Source: Bacillus sp. FSL H8-0547
GTDB taxonomy: Bacteria; Bacillota; Bacilli; Bacillales; Bacillaceae
Direction: 5' to 3'
NCBI GenBank assembly: GCA_038002745.1
Contig: JBBODD010000001.1
Span: forward strand, 2,232,001 to 2,296,000
DNA length: 64,000 nt
This document shows, in pieces, positions 7,282 to 17,167 of this stretch. How positions within the stretch are numbered: the stretch's first letter is position 1; each line of letters starts with the position of its first letter. A model generated the notes under the pieces. The model saw only the letters and a list, made by a program, of their open reading frames with translations, had not been told where the DNA came from and did not search any database. Both the position numbers and the translations under genes were made by a program.

Positions 7282-8678
7282 GAATTAAATATCTCTACCA
7301 GCTGTTCCTAAGCCACATCAGCATTCTGATCATCGCATTTATGATATTAAGCCTGGTTGTTGCACAATATGCGGAGTCCTTTGTTTATGAAAATAAGGTG
7401 GAGGAGCTTGAGCAGTTCGGGAACAGAATTCTTGCAGACGTAAAAAACAACAGGGGCGAGAGGGCGCTTAGAGAATATGAACATGTATTGAGTGCACGCG
7501 GCATCCGGTTCAGCCTTTTCGATGATAAAGGAATGATTTTTTATCCATACTCCGGAAATGCGCCAAGATTTCAGCCGACAGACGAGGAATGGGAAAATCT
7601 GAAATCCGGTGAACGGATTGTCGTCAAACATGAAATCAAACGGTTTGACCAGGAGGTATCGCTCGTTGCCCTTCCGTATATAGAGAACGGCTCGCTCTCG
7701 GGAGGGATTCTGCTTGTGTCTCCAATTAAAGGATCCCGCGCGACAATTAGTGAGATCAACAGGTACCTGCTCTACACAATCCTAATTTCGCTCTCTGTTT
7801 CCTTGCTGCTCAGCTGGATTCTATCAAGTCTCCACGTAAAGAGAATTCAGCGGATCCGAAACGCATCGTCTATGATCGCTGAGGGGAAATATGACATCTC
7901 CGTGCCAACTTCTACAATCGACGAGATTGGCGAACTGGCCAATGATTTCAACATTATGGCCGGCCAGCTGAAAAAATCAAATGAAGAAATCGAGAGTTTA
8001 GAGAACCGCCGGAGAAAATTTATGGCGGATGTCTCACATGAGCTGAGGACGCCGCTCACGACAATCAGCGGTGTGATTGAAGGTTTGAAAAACAACATGA
8101 TTCAGGAAGAGGAAAAAGAGCGGGGACTGCAGCTTGTGAGTCAGGAGACGAAACGGCTGATAAGGCTCGTCAATGAAAATCTGGATTATGAAAAAATCCG
8201 CTCAAACCAGGTGAAGCTTTTTAAAGAAAAGATTAAGCTGATTGAGGTTTTTGAAATCATAAAAGAACATTTGGAGCTGCAGGCAGAAGATAAAAACGTC
8301 CGGCTGGATATTGCTGCAGATGAAGATACAGAGATCTATGCCGATTATGACCGGCTCATTCAGATTCTGATCAACATTACGAAAAACAGTATTCAGTTTA
8401 CAGAGAGCGGGACCGTTTGCCTTATAGGGAAAAAGGGGTATAAGGAAACCATTATTGTGATCGAGGACACAGGAATCGGCATGGATCCTGAGGAAGTGGA
8501 ATCCATCTGGCAGCGGTTCTACAAAGCGGATATGTCACGCACAGGCCATCAATTTGGTGAGTTCGGCCTTGGCCTCTCCATTGTAAAGCAGCTTGTCCTC
8601 ATGCATAACGGAGAAATTCAGATCAGCAGCGAAAAGAACCAGGGAACGACTTTCATCCTCAAATTTCCAGAGAAGTAG
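7278..8678 (+). CDS. yclK: Sensor histidine kinase, YclK-like
   Basis: The 466-aa membrane kinase has a first transmembrane helix at about residues 10-30, an extracytoplasmic sensor domain (about 31-165), and a second helix (about 166-188). HAMP (about 190-245) and HisKA follow, with the H-box DVSHELRTPLTT (His at about residue 254). HATPase_c has an N box around ITKNSIQF, G1 DTGIGMDP and G2 GEFGLGLS. The N-terminus MRIKYLYQLFLSHISIL is nearly the YclK N-terminus I remember. YclJK in B. subtilis is induced by ResD under oxygen limitation. Translational coupling with the regulator gene supports a cognate pair. Confidence 0.9.
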   Translation: MRIKYLYQLFLSHISILIIAFMILSLVVAQYAESFVYENKVEELEQFGNRILADVKNNRGERALREYEHVLSARGIRFSLFDDKGMIFYPYSGNAPRFQPTDEEWENLKSGERIVVKHEIKRFDQEVSLVALPYIENGSLSGGILLVSPIKGSRATISEINRYLLYTILISLSVSLLLSWILSSLHVKRIQRIRNASSMIAEGKYDISVPTSTIDEIGELANDFNIMAGQLKKSNEEIESLENRRRKFMADVSHELRTPLTTISGVIEGLKNNMIQEEEKERGLQLVSQETKRLIRLVNENLDYEKIRSNQVKLFKEKIKLIEVFEIIKEHLELQAEDKNVRLDIAADEDTEIYADYDRLIQILINITKNSIQFTESGTVCLIGKKGYKETIIVIEDTGIGMDPEEVESIWQRFYKADMSRTGHQFGEFGLGLSIVKQLVLMHNGEIQISSEKNQGTTFILKFPEK

Positions 8679-8687
8679 AGAGCGCTG

Positions 8688-8719
8688 TTCATACTTTGTT
8701 CATACTTCTCTGGTAAACT
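8688..8719 (+). promoter_or_regulatory. TTCATA direct repeat and promoter (putative YclJ or PhoP-type site)
   Basis: Two consecutive 11-bp units, TTCATACTTTG and TTCATACTTCT, overlap where a -35 box would be, ahead of TAAACT (8714-8719). Direct repeats at 11-bp spacing are the classic recognition pattern of PhoB/OmpR-family regulators. From memory, a TTCATA-N-TTT double repeat was proposed as the YclJ motif in B. subtilis. It lies 10 bp after yclK and just ahead of the 28-codon frame. Confidence 0.65.
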
Positions 8720-8761
8720 AATCACAAATATGGCTGAAATAAAGGAAAGGGGAAGAGATTT

Positions 8762-8848
8762 ATGAAAAAGAAAGATACGGTCTTCATTCTTGTAGGCGCT
8801 GTCATTATGGCTGCGGTCAATGTTCTTTTCTTCACAGCTCCTGTGTAA
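8762..8848 (+). CDS. Putative 28-aa membrane peptide
   Basis: A short frame starts MKKKDTVFILVGAV and ends LFFTAPV, with stop TAA at 8846. Three lysines precede a single hydrophobic helix (residues 6-27), the profile of a small single-span membrane peptide with the N-terminus inside. It has a good site (GGAAAGGGGAAGAG) 6-8 bp before the ATG. It has its own apparent promoter with a TTCATA double repeat directly after yclJK, suggesting control by this two-component system. The family is not recognised; a leader or signal-peptide remnant is the main alternative. Confidence 0.6.
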   Translation: MKKKDTVFILVGAVIMAAVNVLFFTAPV

Positions 8849-8930
8849 AAGAAAGTACGGGCTGAAATTGTTCTATTGCTCTAAATGTGATATATTTCAA
8901 ACGAAGTAAACTTTGTGAGGGTAATCATAT

Positions 8931-10520
8931 ATGAGCATAGATAACGAAATTTCAAAGAGACGGACGTTTGCCATCATCTCCCATCCGGATGCCGGTAAAA
9001 CAACGTTAACAGAAAAACTCCTGTACTTCGGGAAAGTGATTCGCGAAGCAGGAACAGTAAAAGGGAAGAAGACCGGCAAATTTGCCGCTTCCGACTGGAT
9101 GGAAATTGAGAAAAAACGCGGCATTTCCGTTACATCAAGTGTAATGAGTTTTCCTTACCATGACTTCCACGTTAATATCCTTGATACTCCTGGACACGAA
9201 GATTTCAGTGAGGACACCTACCGCACACTGACGGCAGTTGACAGCGTCGTGATGATTATTGACTCCACTAAAGGGGTTGAGCCTCAGACGATCAAGCTGT
9301 TTAAAGTCTGCCGCATGAGAGGCATTCCTATTTTCACCTTTATCAACAAACTTGACCGTGAAGGAAAAGATCCGCTTGAGCTTCTGTCTGAAATTGAAGA
9401 AGTGCTCGGCATCGAATCCTATCCAATGAACTGGCCGGTTGGAATGGGCAAGCGGTTCCTTGGAATTATTGACCGCGAGCAGCACACAGTCGTTCAGTTT
9501 AAAGGAAACGAGCAGGAGGAAATCATTCCTGCAGATGAAGTGGAAGGCAGCGAAATCGGCAGCCATCCGACATACCTTGAAACGCTTGATGAGCTTGAGC
9601 TGCTTGAAGAAGCAGGAAACCAGTTCGACACTGACCGTGTGAAGCGCGGAGAACTGACGCCTGTATTCTTCGGAAGCGCACTTGCAAACTTCGGCGTTAA
9701 ATCGTTCTTTGACGTGTTTCTTCAGTATGCGGTTCCGCCGCAGCCGAGAAGAACAAATCAGGGCTTTATTTCTCCTGAAACTGAAGAATTTTCAGGCTAC
9801 ATCTTTAAAATCCAGGCCAACATGAACCCGGCTCACCGCGACAGAATCGCCTTCCTTCGCGTGTGTTCCGGCCGCTTTGAGCGCGGAATGAGTGTTCAGC
9901 TAAGCAGAACGAACAAAACGCTGAAGTTGAATCAGACCCAGGTATTTATGGCCAAAGACAGAGAAACTGTTGATGAAGCGTTCGCGGGCGATATCATTGG
10001 TATCTATGACCCGAACGTCTATCAGATCGGGGATACGCTGACAGCCGGTAAGGAAGGCTATCAGTATGATGAGCTTCCGCAGTTCCCGCCTGAAATGTTC
10101 AAAAAAGTGCGCGTGAAAAACGTCATGAAAGCAAAGCAGTTCCGCAAAGGAATTGAACAGCTTGTTCAGGAAGGCGCCATTCAGTACTTCCGCCAGGATT
10201 CTACCGACGACATTATTCTCGGTGCAGTCGGACAGCTTCAATATGAAGTGTTCGAATACCGCATGAGAGCGGAATATAACGTCGAAATCGAATTCGTGCC
10301 GATGGGTGACCGCATTCCAAGATGGATCGGCAACGACAAGTTCGAAAAGCGCTTCTTCGATTCAAGAAGCCTTCTTGTCCGCGACCGCAACGACCAGTAT
10401 GCCGTTCTGTTTGAAAACGAATTTACCTTCAGGCATTTCAGTGAAAACCATAAAGACATTCAGCTGATCGATCTTCTGCAGGAAAATGACTATCAAAGCT
10501 ATTCGGCTACAGATAAATAA
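8931..10520 (+). CDS. prfC: Peptide chain release factor 3
   Basis: RF3 is a translational GTPase that recycles RF1/RF2 from the ribosome after peptide release. The 529-aa protein carries the G domain (G1 [11 protein letters not shown]3 DTPGHEDF, G4 NKLDRE). An EF-Tu-like domain 2 and an RF3-specific C-terminal domain follow. The motif [12 protein letters not shown] is diagnostic of RF3 against EF-G. The family is patchy among bacilli; I recall it being absent from B. subtilis 168. ATG at 8931 follows GTGAGGGTAATC. csbA follows 15 bp downstream, so the two may be cotranscribed. Confidence 0.93.
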   Translation: MSIDNEISKRRTFAIISHPDAGKTTLTEKLLYFGKVIREAGTVKGKKTGKFAASDWMEIEKKRGISVTSSVMSFPYHDFHVNILDTPGHEDFSEDTYRTLTAVDSVVMIIDSTKGVEPQTIKLFKVCRMRGIPIFTFINKLDREGKDPLELLSEIEEVLGIESYPMNWPVGMGKRFLGIIDREQHTVVQFKGNEQEEIIPADEVEGSEIGSHPTYLETLDELELLEEAGNQFDTDRVKRGELTPVFFGSALANFGVKSFFDVFLQYAVPPQPRRTNQGFISPETEEFSGYIFKIQANMNPAHRDRIAFLRVCSGRFERGMSVQLSRTNKTLKLNQTQVFMAKDRETVDEAFAGDIIGIYDPNVYQIGDTLTAGKEGYQYDELPQFPPEMFKKVRVKNVMKAKQFRKGIEQLVQEGAIQYFRQDSTDDIILGAVGQLQYEVFEYRMRAEYNVEIEFVPMGDRIPRWIGNDKFEKRFFDSRSLLVRDRNDQYAVLFENEFTFRHFSENHKDIQLIDLLQENDYQSYSATDK

Positions 10521-10535
10521 GCGGGGGCTGATCGC

Positions 10536-10775
10536 ATGTTACTGAAAGCAGCTCTGGCTCTCGTCCTGCCGTTTGTCATTCTCACACTGTTTGCCCGTGT
10601 GACGTATAATCACTACGTGGCAGCGGTGCTGACAATCGCCCTGCTTGCTGCAGCCTACACAAAAGGCTACATGGATTCCTGGATTCTCATCGCTCTTGAT
10701 GCGGTGTCGGTAATTGCAGGATTTATGTACGCAGCTAAAATGGCCAAAAGGACGAGAAATGAAAAAACCAATTAG
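10536..10775 (+). CDS. csbA: General-stress small membrane protein CsbA
   Basis: A 79-aa protein with three hydrophobic spans and a lysine/arginine-rich C-terminus (AKMAKRTRNEK). It matches CsbA, a sigma-B controlled protein of unknown function encoded just upstream of uvrBA in B. subtilis, the same placement as here. ATG at 10536 lies 15 bp after prfC with GGGGGCTGA upstream. I did not find a clear sigma-B promoter in the short gap, so it may depend on prfC transcription. Confidence 0.88.
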   Translation: MLLKAALALVLPFVILTLFARVTYNHYVAAVLTIALLAAAYTKGYMDSWILIALDAVSVIAGFMYAAKMAKRTRNEKTN

Positions 10776-10806
10776 AACCTGTTCCCGGTGGGAGCAGGTT
10801 TTTTGT
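10776..10806 (+). terminator. csbA terminator
   Basis: AACCTGTTCCC / GGGAGCAGGTT stem with one mismatch, loop GGT, followed by TTTTGTTTTG. Confidence 0.9.
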
Positions 10807-10933
10807 TTTGTCTAAAACAGCCTTCCGGTTTACCGTCCGTCCTAAAAAGGTATTGAAATAAGAAACACAAGCATTTAAATAGCTTTTTCAGGCGATAATG
10901 ATAAAATCAAACCAAAATGTCGAAAGAAAAATA

Positions 10934-10947
10934 CGAACTATCGTTCG
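10934..10947 (+). promoter_or_regulatory. LexA (DinR) SOS box upstream of uvrB
   Basis: CGAACTATCGTTCG fits the Bacillus SOS consensus CGAAC-N4-GTTCG perfectly. A TAAAAT -10-like element lies at 10976-10981, so LexA would block the uvrBA promoter. This is the expected control of nucleotide excision repair by DNA damage. Confidence 0.93.
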
Positions 10948-11019
10948 TATTTTTAGTGTTTTTCTCTGCGATTATGGTAAAATATGAATACTGATTACAT
11001 ACGAATGGAGGTCCTCCTG

Positions 11020-13002
11020 TTGAGCGATCGTTTTGAGTTAGTATCAAATTATAAGCCGGAAGGCGATCAGCCAGCGGCGATCAAACAGCTTGTCCAGGGC
11101 ATAAAAGACGGGAAGAAGCATCAGACTCTTCTTGGGGCAACAGGCACCGGGAAGACGTTTACCGTTTCAAACGTCATTCAGGAAGTGAACAAGCCGACGC
11201 TGATTATCGCCCACAATAAAACACTTGCCGGACAGTTGTACAGCGAGTTTAAAGAGTTCTTTCCGAACAATGCAGTCGAATACTTTGTCAGCTACTATGA
11301 CTATTACCAGCCGGAGGCCTATGTCCCGCAGACGGACACATTCATTGAAAAGGACGCAAGCATCAATGATGAAATTGATAAACTGAGGCACTCCGCTACC
11401 GCCTCGTTATTTGAACGGAAAGATGTCATTATTATTGCCAGTGTATCCTGCATATACGGCCTCGGTTCTCCAGAAGAATACCGCGACCTGGTCGTTTCTT
11501 TGCGCACGGGCATGGATATTGAACGCAATCAGCTTCTCCGGAAGCTTGTGGATGTACAGTATGAGCGCAATGACATTGATTTTAAGCGCGGAACGTTCAG
11601 GGTGCGCGGGGATGTTGTGGAGATTTTCCCTGCTTCAAGAGACGAACAGTGCATCCGGGTTGAATTCTTCGGGGATGAGATTGACCGCATCCGCGAGGTG
11701 GATGCGCTGACCGGTGAAATCCGCGGCGACCGCGAGCATGTCTCGATCTTCCCGGCATCCCACTTCGTTACCCGCGAAGAAAAAATGAGAGTCGCGATCG
11801 GAAATATTGAAAAAGAGCTTGAAGAGCGGCTGAAAGAGCTTCACGAAAACGGAAAGCTGCTTGAAGCGCAGCGCCTTGAGCAGCGTACGAGATACGACCT
11901 TGAAATGATGCGGGAAATGGGCTTTTGCTCAGGCATTGAAAACTACTCAAGGCATCTGACGCTCCGCCCTGCCGGCTCAACGCCTTACACGCTTCTCGAC
12001 TTCTTCCCGAAGGATTTCATGATTGTTGTCGATGAGTCGCATGTGACGATTCCCCAGATCAGGGGGATGTTCAATGGAGACCAGGCAAGAAAGCAGGTGC
12101 TTGTCGATCACGGCTTCCGCCTGCCGTCTGCCAAGGATAACAGGCCTCTTCAGTTCGGCGAGTTTGAAGAGCATATCAATAACATTCTGTTTGTATCTGC
12201 TACACCCGGACCTTATGAGCTTGATCATACACCGGAAATGGTGCAGCAGATCATTCGTCCGACGGGGCTTCTTGATCCGACGATAGACGTAAGGCCGATT
12301 CAGGGTCAGATTGATGATTTGATCGGAGAGATTCATGCCAGAATTGAACGCAACGAGCGTGTCCTTGTCACGACCCTTACTAAGAAAATGTCAGAGGATC
12401 TGACCGATTACCTGAAAGACATCGGCATTAAGGTTAACTACCTGCATTCTGAAATCAAAACGCTCGAGCGGATCGAGATTATCAGGGAGCTGCGCCTCGG
12501 GAAGTTTGATGTTCTTATCGGAATCAATCTTCTAAGGGAAGGACTCGACATCCCTGAAGTGTCTCTTGTCGCCATCCTTGATGCGGATAAAGAAGGCTTC
12601 CTGAGATCGGAGCGCTCGCTGATTCAGACGATTGGGCGCGCTGCCCGGAACTCAAACGGACACGTTATTATGTATGCCGATAAAATGACGAAATCAATGG
12701 AAATTGCCATAAATGAAACAAAACGCAGGCGTGAAACACAGAAGGCATTCAATGAAAAACACGGCATTGAACCGAAGACAATCCAGAAAAAAATTGCCGA
12801 GACGATTCGCGCTGTTATTGCCCCGGAAGATGCGGAAGAACTGGAATCAGCTCTTCCAAAACTCGGCAAGCTGTCTAAAAAAGAGCGCGAAAAAGTCATA
12901 CAGCAAATGGAATCAGAGATGAAAGAAGCGGCCAAGGGGCTCAACTTCGAGCGTGCTGCCGAGCTTCGTGATCTGATACTAGAGCTTAAAGCGGAAGGAT
13001 GA
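11020..13002 (+). CDS. uvrB: Excinuclease ABC subunit B
   Basis: UvrB verifies DNA damage after loading by UvrA and recruits UvrC for incision. The 660-aa protein has the Walker A GATGTGKT (about residue 38) and the beta-hairpin region [12 protein letters not shown]. Helicase motifs include VDESH, SATPG and [11 protein letters not shown]-terminal UVR domain follows (last 40 residues: [18 protein letters not shown]). TTG at 11020 is preferred over the upstream ATG at 10984 because it gives the family start SDRFELVS and follows AATGGAGG. Six bases separate it from uvrA, and an SOS box lies upstream. Confidence 0.97.
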   Translation: MSDRFELVSNYKPEGDQPAAIKQLVQGIKDGKKHQTLLGATGTGKTFTVSNVIQEVNKPTLIIAHNKTLAGQLYSEFKEFFPNNAVEYFVSYYDYYQPEAYVPQTDTFIEKDASINDEIDKLRHSATASLFERKDVIIIASVSCIYGLGSPEEYRDLVVSLRTGMDIERNQLLRKLVDVQYERNDIDFKRGTFRVRGDVVEIFPASRDEQCIRVEFFGDEIDRIREVDALTGEIRGDREHVSIFPASHFVTREEKMRVAIGNIEKELEERLKELHENGKLLEAQRLEQRTRYDLEMMREMGFCSGIENYSRHLTLRPAGSTPYTLLDFFPKDFMIVVDESHVTIPQIRGMFNGDQARKQVLVDHGFRLPSAKDNRPLQFGEFEEHINNILFVSATPGPYELDHTPEMVQQIIRPTGLLDPTIDVRPIQGQIDDLIGEIHARIERNERVLVTTLTKKMSEDLTDYLKDIGIKVNYLHSEIKTLERIEIIRELRLGKFDVLIGINLLREGLDIPEVSLVAILDADKEGFLRSERSLIQTIGRAARNSNGHVIMYADKMTKSMEIAINETKRRRETQKAFNEKHGIEPKTIQKKIAETIRAVIAPEDAEELESALPKLGKLSKKEREKVIQQMESEMKEAAKGLNFERAAELRDLILELKAEG

Positions 13003-13008
13003 AACTAG

Positions 13009-15885
13009 ATGGCACTCGATAAAATTAGTGTGAAAGGTGCGCGCGCTCACAATTTAAAAAACATAGATGTGACGATTCCGCGTGATAAGCTTGTTGTTCT
13101 GACAGGCTTATCGGGCTCCGGAAAATCGTCGCTTGCATTTGATACGATTTATGCAGAAGGGCAGCGGAGATATGTTGAGTCTCTCTCTGCCTATGCCCGC
13201 CAGTTTCTCGGGCAAATGGATAAACCGGACGTTGATTCGATTGAAGGTCTGTCACCTGCCATTTCAATCGACCAGAAAACAACAAGCCGGAATCCCCGTT
13301 CCACAGTAGGGACTGTCACAGAAATTTATGATTATCTGAGACTTCTGTTTGCACGCATTGGAAGACCGACGTGCCCAAACCACGATATTGAAATCTCGTC
13401 CCAAACGATCGAGCAGATGGTGGATCGGATTCTTGAATATCCTGAGCGGACAAAGCTACAGGTGCTTGCACCTATTGTTTCTGGAAGAAAAGGAACACAT
13501 GCGAAGGTGTTTGAAGACATTAAAAAGCAGGGCTACGTGCGTGTCCGGGTCGACGGGGAAATGATGGAAGTCGGCGATGAGATCAGTCTTGAGAAAAACA
13601 AAAAGCACACGATTGAAGTTGTAATTGACCGGATTGTGATAAAAGAGGGAATTTCTGCCCGTTTAGCAGATTCTCTTGAAGCTGCCCTCGGCCTCGGGGA
13701 AGGCAGAGTTGTTATTGATGTCATCGGTGAAGAAGAGCTTTTGTTCAGCGAACATCACGCCTGTCCGATCTGCGGTTTTTCAATCGGCGAGCTTGAGCCG
13801 AGAATGTTTTCATTCAACAGCCCGTTTGGCGCCTGCAATGAATGCGACGGACTTGGCACAAAGCTTGAGGTGGACGTTGATCTTGTTATGCCTAATAAAG
13901 ACCTGTCTTTAAAACAGCATGCGCTCGCACCGTGGGAGCCGACAAGTTCGCAGTACTACCCGCAGCTGCTTGAAGCAGTGTGCAATCACTACGGTGTTCC
14001 GATGGATATTCCTGTCAGGGATATACCGGCACACCTTTTAGATAAAGTTCTTTACGGCAGCGGCAGTGATGAAATCTACTTCCGCTATGAAAATGACTTT
14101 GGACAGGTGCGTGAAAACTACATTCAGTTTGAAGGGGTAATCCGGAATGTAGAACGCCGCTACAAAGAGACAAGCTCTGATTACATCCGCGAGCAAATGG
14201 AGAAATACATGGCTCAGCAGGCATGCCCTAAATGTAAAGGTCACAGACTTAAAAAAGAAAGTCTTGCAGTACTTGTTGACGGAAATCATATCGGAAAGGT
14301 CACAGCTCTTTCGGTTCATGAAGCCATCGCTTTCTTTGAAAGCCTGAATTTAACGGAGAAAGAAATGCAGATTGCAAGACTGATCCTCAGGGAACTTGAG
14401 GAGAGGCTTGGATTCCTGAACAATGTAGGACTGGACTATCTATCGCTCAGCCGTGCTGCCGGTACTCTTTCCGGCGGCGAAGCCCAGCGGATCAGGCTTG
14501 CCACGCAAATTGGCTCCAGACTTACAGGTGTTCTGTACATTCTGGATGAGCCGTCGATCGGCCTTCATCAACGGGATAATGACAGGCTGATTCAGACACT
14601 TCAAAGCATGAGGGATATCGGAAATACGCTCATAGTCGTCGAGCATGATGAAGATACAATGATTGCAGCGGATTACTTGATTGATATAGGACCTGGCGCA
14701 GGTGTCCACGGCGGGCAGATCATTTCCGAAGGCACGCCGGAGTACGTCATGAATGACAAGAATTCATTGACGGGACAATATCTGTCGGGTAAAAAATTCA
14801 TTCCTCTGCCTGTTGAGCGCCGCAAACCTGACGGAAGATATATCGAAATCAAGGGCGCGAGCGAAAACAATCTGAAGAATGTCACAACTAAATTCCCACT
14901 TGGAACTTTTGTGGCCGTAACAGGTGTTTCCGGTTCTGGAAAAAGTACACTTGTGAATGAAATTCTCCACAAGTCCCTTGCCCAAAAGTTGAACGGCGCC
15001 AAAACGAAGCCCGGTGAGCATAAGGAAATCAAAGGAATAGAAGAGCTGGATAAGGTCATCGACATTGACCAGTCTCCGATCGGCCGCACGCCGAGGTCAA
15101 ACCCTGCCACTTATACGGGAGTGTTTGACGACATCCGCGATGTGTTTGCGACAACAAATGAAGCAAAAGTGCGCGGCTACAAGAAAGGGCGTTTCAGCTT
15201 CAACGTAAAAGGCGGACGCTGCGAAGCGTGCCGCGGTGACGGAATTATCAAGATCGAGATGCATTTCCTTCCTGATGTCTATGTGCCATGCGAAGTCTGC
15301 CATGGGAAACGTTATAACCGCGAAACACTTGAAGTGAAGTACAAAGACAAAAATATCGCGGATATTCTTGAAATGACGGTTGAGGATGCTGTATCCTTCT
15401 TCGAAAATATCCCGAAAATCAAGCGAAAGCTTCAAACCATTTACGATGTGGGACTTGGCTATATCACACTCGGCCAGCCGGCAACCACCCTGTCCGGAGG
15501 AGAAGCGCAGCGCGTGAAGCTTGCTTCTGAGCTTCACCGCCGTTCAACTGGACGCTCTCTTTACATTTTGGATGAGCCGACAACAGGCCTTCATGTAGAT
15601 GACATCTCACGTCTTCTCAAAGTCCTGCAGCGTCTCGTTGAAAATGGCGATACGGTGCTGGTCATTGAACATAACCTGGATGTCATCAAAGCAGCAGATT
15701 ATCTCATCGACCTTGGCCCTGAAGGCGGAGATCACGGAGGCCAGATCGTTGCTTCAGGCACACCGGAAGAAGTAGTAAAAGTAAAAGGCTCTTATACGGG
15801 CAAATATTTAAAACCGATTCTCGAACGCGACCGCGAACGGATGAAAAAAGCATTAAAAGAAAAAGAAGCCGTTGCGAAAGCATAA
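13009..15885 (+). CDS. uvrA: Excinuclease ABC subunit A
   Basis: UvrA is the damage-sensing ATPase dimer of nucleotide excision repair. The 958-aa protein has two ABC modules: Walker [13 protein letters not shown] near residue 31 and [12 protein letters not shown] near 640. Signatures [12 protein letters not shown] and [12 protein letters not shown] are present. CxxC zinc modules begin CPICGF (about 250) and CEACRGDG (about 735). It is cotranscribed with uvrB and ends at a strong terminator. Length and all motifs are normal. Confidence 0.98.
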   Translation: MALDKISVKGARAHNLKNIDVTIPRDKLVVLTGLSGSGKSSLAFDTIYAEGQRRYVESLSAYARQFLGQMDKPDVDSIEGLSPAISIDQKTTSRNPRSTVGTVTEIYDYLRLLFARIGRPTCPNHDIEISSQTIEQMVDRILEYPERTKLQVLAPIVSGRKGTHAKVFEDIKKQGYVRVRVDGEMMEVGDEISLEKNKKHTIEVVIDRIVIKEGISARLADSLEAALGLGEGRVVIDVIGEEELLFSEHHACPICGFSIGELEPRMFSFNSPFGACNECDGLGTKLEVDVDLVMPNKDLSLKQHALAPWEPTSSQYYPQLLEAVCNHYGVPMDIPVRDIPAHLLDKVLYGSGSDEIYFRYENDFGQVRENYIQFEGVIRNVERRYKETSSDYIREQMEKYMAQQACPKCKGHRLKKESLAVLVDGNHIGKVTALSVHEAIAFFESLNLTEKEMQIARLILRELEERLGFLNNVGLDYLSLSRAAGTLSGGEAQRIRLATQIGSRLTGVLYILDEPSIGLHQRDNDRLIQTLQSMRDIGNTLIVVEHDEDTMIAADYLIDIGPGAGVHGGQIISEGTPEYVMNDKNSLTGQYLSGKKFIPLPVERRKPDGRYIEIKGASENNLKNVTTKFPLGTFVAVTGVSGSGKSTLVNEILHKSLAQKLNGAKTKPGEHKEIKGIEELDKVIDIDQSPIGRTPRSNPATYTGVFDDIRDVFATTNEAKVRGYKKGRFSFNVKGGRCEACRGDGIIKIEMHFLPDVYVPCEVCHGKRYNRETLEVKYKDKNIADILEMTVEDAVSFFENIPKIKRKLQTIYDVGLGYITLGQPATTLSGGEAQRVKLASELHRRSTGRSLYILDEPTTGLHVDDISRLLKVLQRLVENGDTVLVIEHNLDVIKAADYLIDLGPEGGDHGGQIVASGTPEEVVKVKGSYTGKYLKPILERDRERMKKALKEKEAVAKA

Positions 15886-15889
15886 CTGC

Positions 15890-15924
15890 AGCCCCCATGC
15901 CTTATAAGGCGGGGGCTTTTTTTT
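15890..15924 (+). terminator. uvrBA terminator
   Basis: AGCCCCC / GGGGGCT with further pairing GCCTTATAAGGC inside, followed by eight T residues, five bases after the uvrA stop. Confidence 0.92.
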
Positions 15925-15979
15925 ATATTAGGGGATATTTCTATTTGCACCGGGCTTGATGATACAAAACACTATACGA

Positions 15980-16672
15980 TGGGACCATCAATCCTCGGAT
16001 ATTCTTTTTTTGTGGCACTTATCTCCAGGATAGGAACCATCAAGCCAAAGCTTTTCCGGTTTGGTGGCACTTATCTCCAGGATAGGAACCATCAATCCAA
16101 AGATTTTCCAGTTTGGTGGCACTTATCTCCGGGATAGGAACCATCAATCCAAAGATTTTCCGGTTTGGTGGCACACATCTCCGGGATAGGAACCATCAAT
16201 CCAAAGATTTTCCGGTTTGGTAGCACTTATCTCTGGGATAGGAACCATCAATCCAAAGATTTTCGGATTTGGTGGCACTTATCTCTAGGATAGGAACCAT
16301 CAAGCCACAGATTATCCGGTTTGGTGGCACTTATCTCCGGGATAGGAACCATCAATCCAAAGATTTTCGGATTTGGTGGCACTTATCTCTAGGATAGGAA
16401 CCATCAAGCCACAGATTATCCGGTTTGGTGGCACTTATCTCCGAGATAGGAACCATCAAACCACAGATTATCCGGTTTGGTGGCTCTCATCTCCGGGATA
16501 GCAACCATCAATCCAAAGATTTTCCGTTTTGGTGGCACACATCTCCGGGATAGGAACCATCAATCCAAAGATTTTCGGATTTGGTGGCACTCATCTCCGA
16601 GATAGGAACCATCAAACCACAGATTTTCCAATTTGACGGCACTTATCTCCGAGAAAGGGACCATCTTCCTAA
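15980..16672. repeat. 52-bp tandem hairpin array, about 13 copies
   Basis: The CCAT of the core GGAACCATCAA recurs at 15985, 16037, 16089, 16141, 16193, 16245, 16297, 16349, 16401, 16453, 16505, 16557, 16609 and 16661. That is an exact 52-bp step 13 times with no insertion or deletion. Each unit reads roughly GGTTTGGTGGCACTT, then the near-palindrome TATCTCCGGGATA, then GGAACCATCAAACC, so it can fold into a two-step hairpin. End units are degenerate. Some units differ in groups, and a two-unit (104-bp) block seems duplicated near 16260 and 16364. It fills the gap between the uvrA terminator and the yvlA promoter. It is not a CRISPR: the whole unit is conserved. Confidence 0.95.
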
Positions 16673-16743
16673 TCAAAACACACTCAACTCACCCCTGAGA
16701 TGGCCAGCAGTTTGTACTTTTCCGCCTCCAGCCCAAAAAAGAA

Positions 16744-16769
16744 TGAAACTTATCTTTCACTCAGTCGTA
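16744..16769 (+). promoter_or_regulatory. Sigma-W-type ECF promoter of yvlABCD
   Basis: TGAAAC (16744-16749) and CGTA (16766-16769) are separated by 16 bp, the consensus of the envelope-stress sigma factor SigW of Bacillus. In B. subtilis yvlABCD belongs to the SigW regulon. The predicted transcript start falls only a few bases before the AAGGAG of yvlA, giving a very short leader. Confidence 0.85.
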
Positions 16770-16795
16770 TACTTGTTATAAGGAGCTGACATGAA

Positions 16796-17116
16796 TTGAA
16801 CACAAATAAACTCTTATCCTCACTTTGTTATTTCAGTATCTTTTTTGCCCCGTTTTTATTTCCGATCATCGTGTATTTTATTGCGGATGAGCGCGATGTG
16901 AAGCAGCACGCTAAAAAGTCGCTGTTTTCTCATTTGGTTCCGCTGTTAACATTGATCCTGCCGTTTTTCATGATGCTGTTTGCAGGTCTTGCCGGTTCTC
17001 CTGAGGCATTGGCGGTTGGGATTATGATTTTTGCGTTCATTTTGATTGGGGTTGTCAACATTGCGGTGTTTGTCTACAACATTGTGCAGGGAATTAAAAT
17101 ATTGAAAACCGTATAA
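16796..17116 (+). CDS. yvlA: Small membrane protein YvlA (DUF4870-like)
   Basis: A 106-aa protein with three likely membrane spans (about residues 7-28, 44-68 and 74-100) and a conserved DERDVKQHAKKSL loop between the first two. It matches the first gene of the envelope-stress operon yvlABCD. Start TTG at 16796 lies 10 bp after AAGGAG. A better placed ATG at 16791 opens only a two-codon frame (ATG AAT TGA) overlapping the TTG, a small oddity that could affect initiation. Function is unknown beyond envelope-stress association. Confidence 0.8.
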   Translation: MNTNKLLSSLCYFSIFFAPFLFPIIVYFIADERDVKQHAKKSLFSHLVPLLTLILPFFMMLFAGLAGSPEALAVGIMIFAFILIGVVNIAVFVYNIVQGIKILKTV

Positions 17117-17167
17117 GCTTTGAGATGACTCAAGGCTTTGCCATTACATAAATAGGGGGAAGGAATT

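Noticed and set aside
15980-16672. CRISPR array
   Set aside because: The full 52-bp unit is conserved, with no variable spacers of constant length between short repeats, and no cas genes are in the window.
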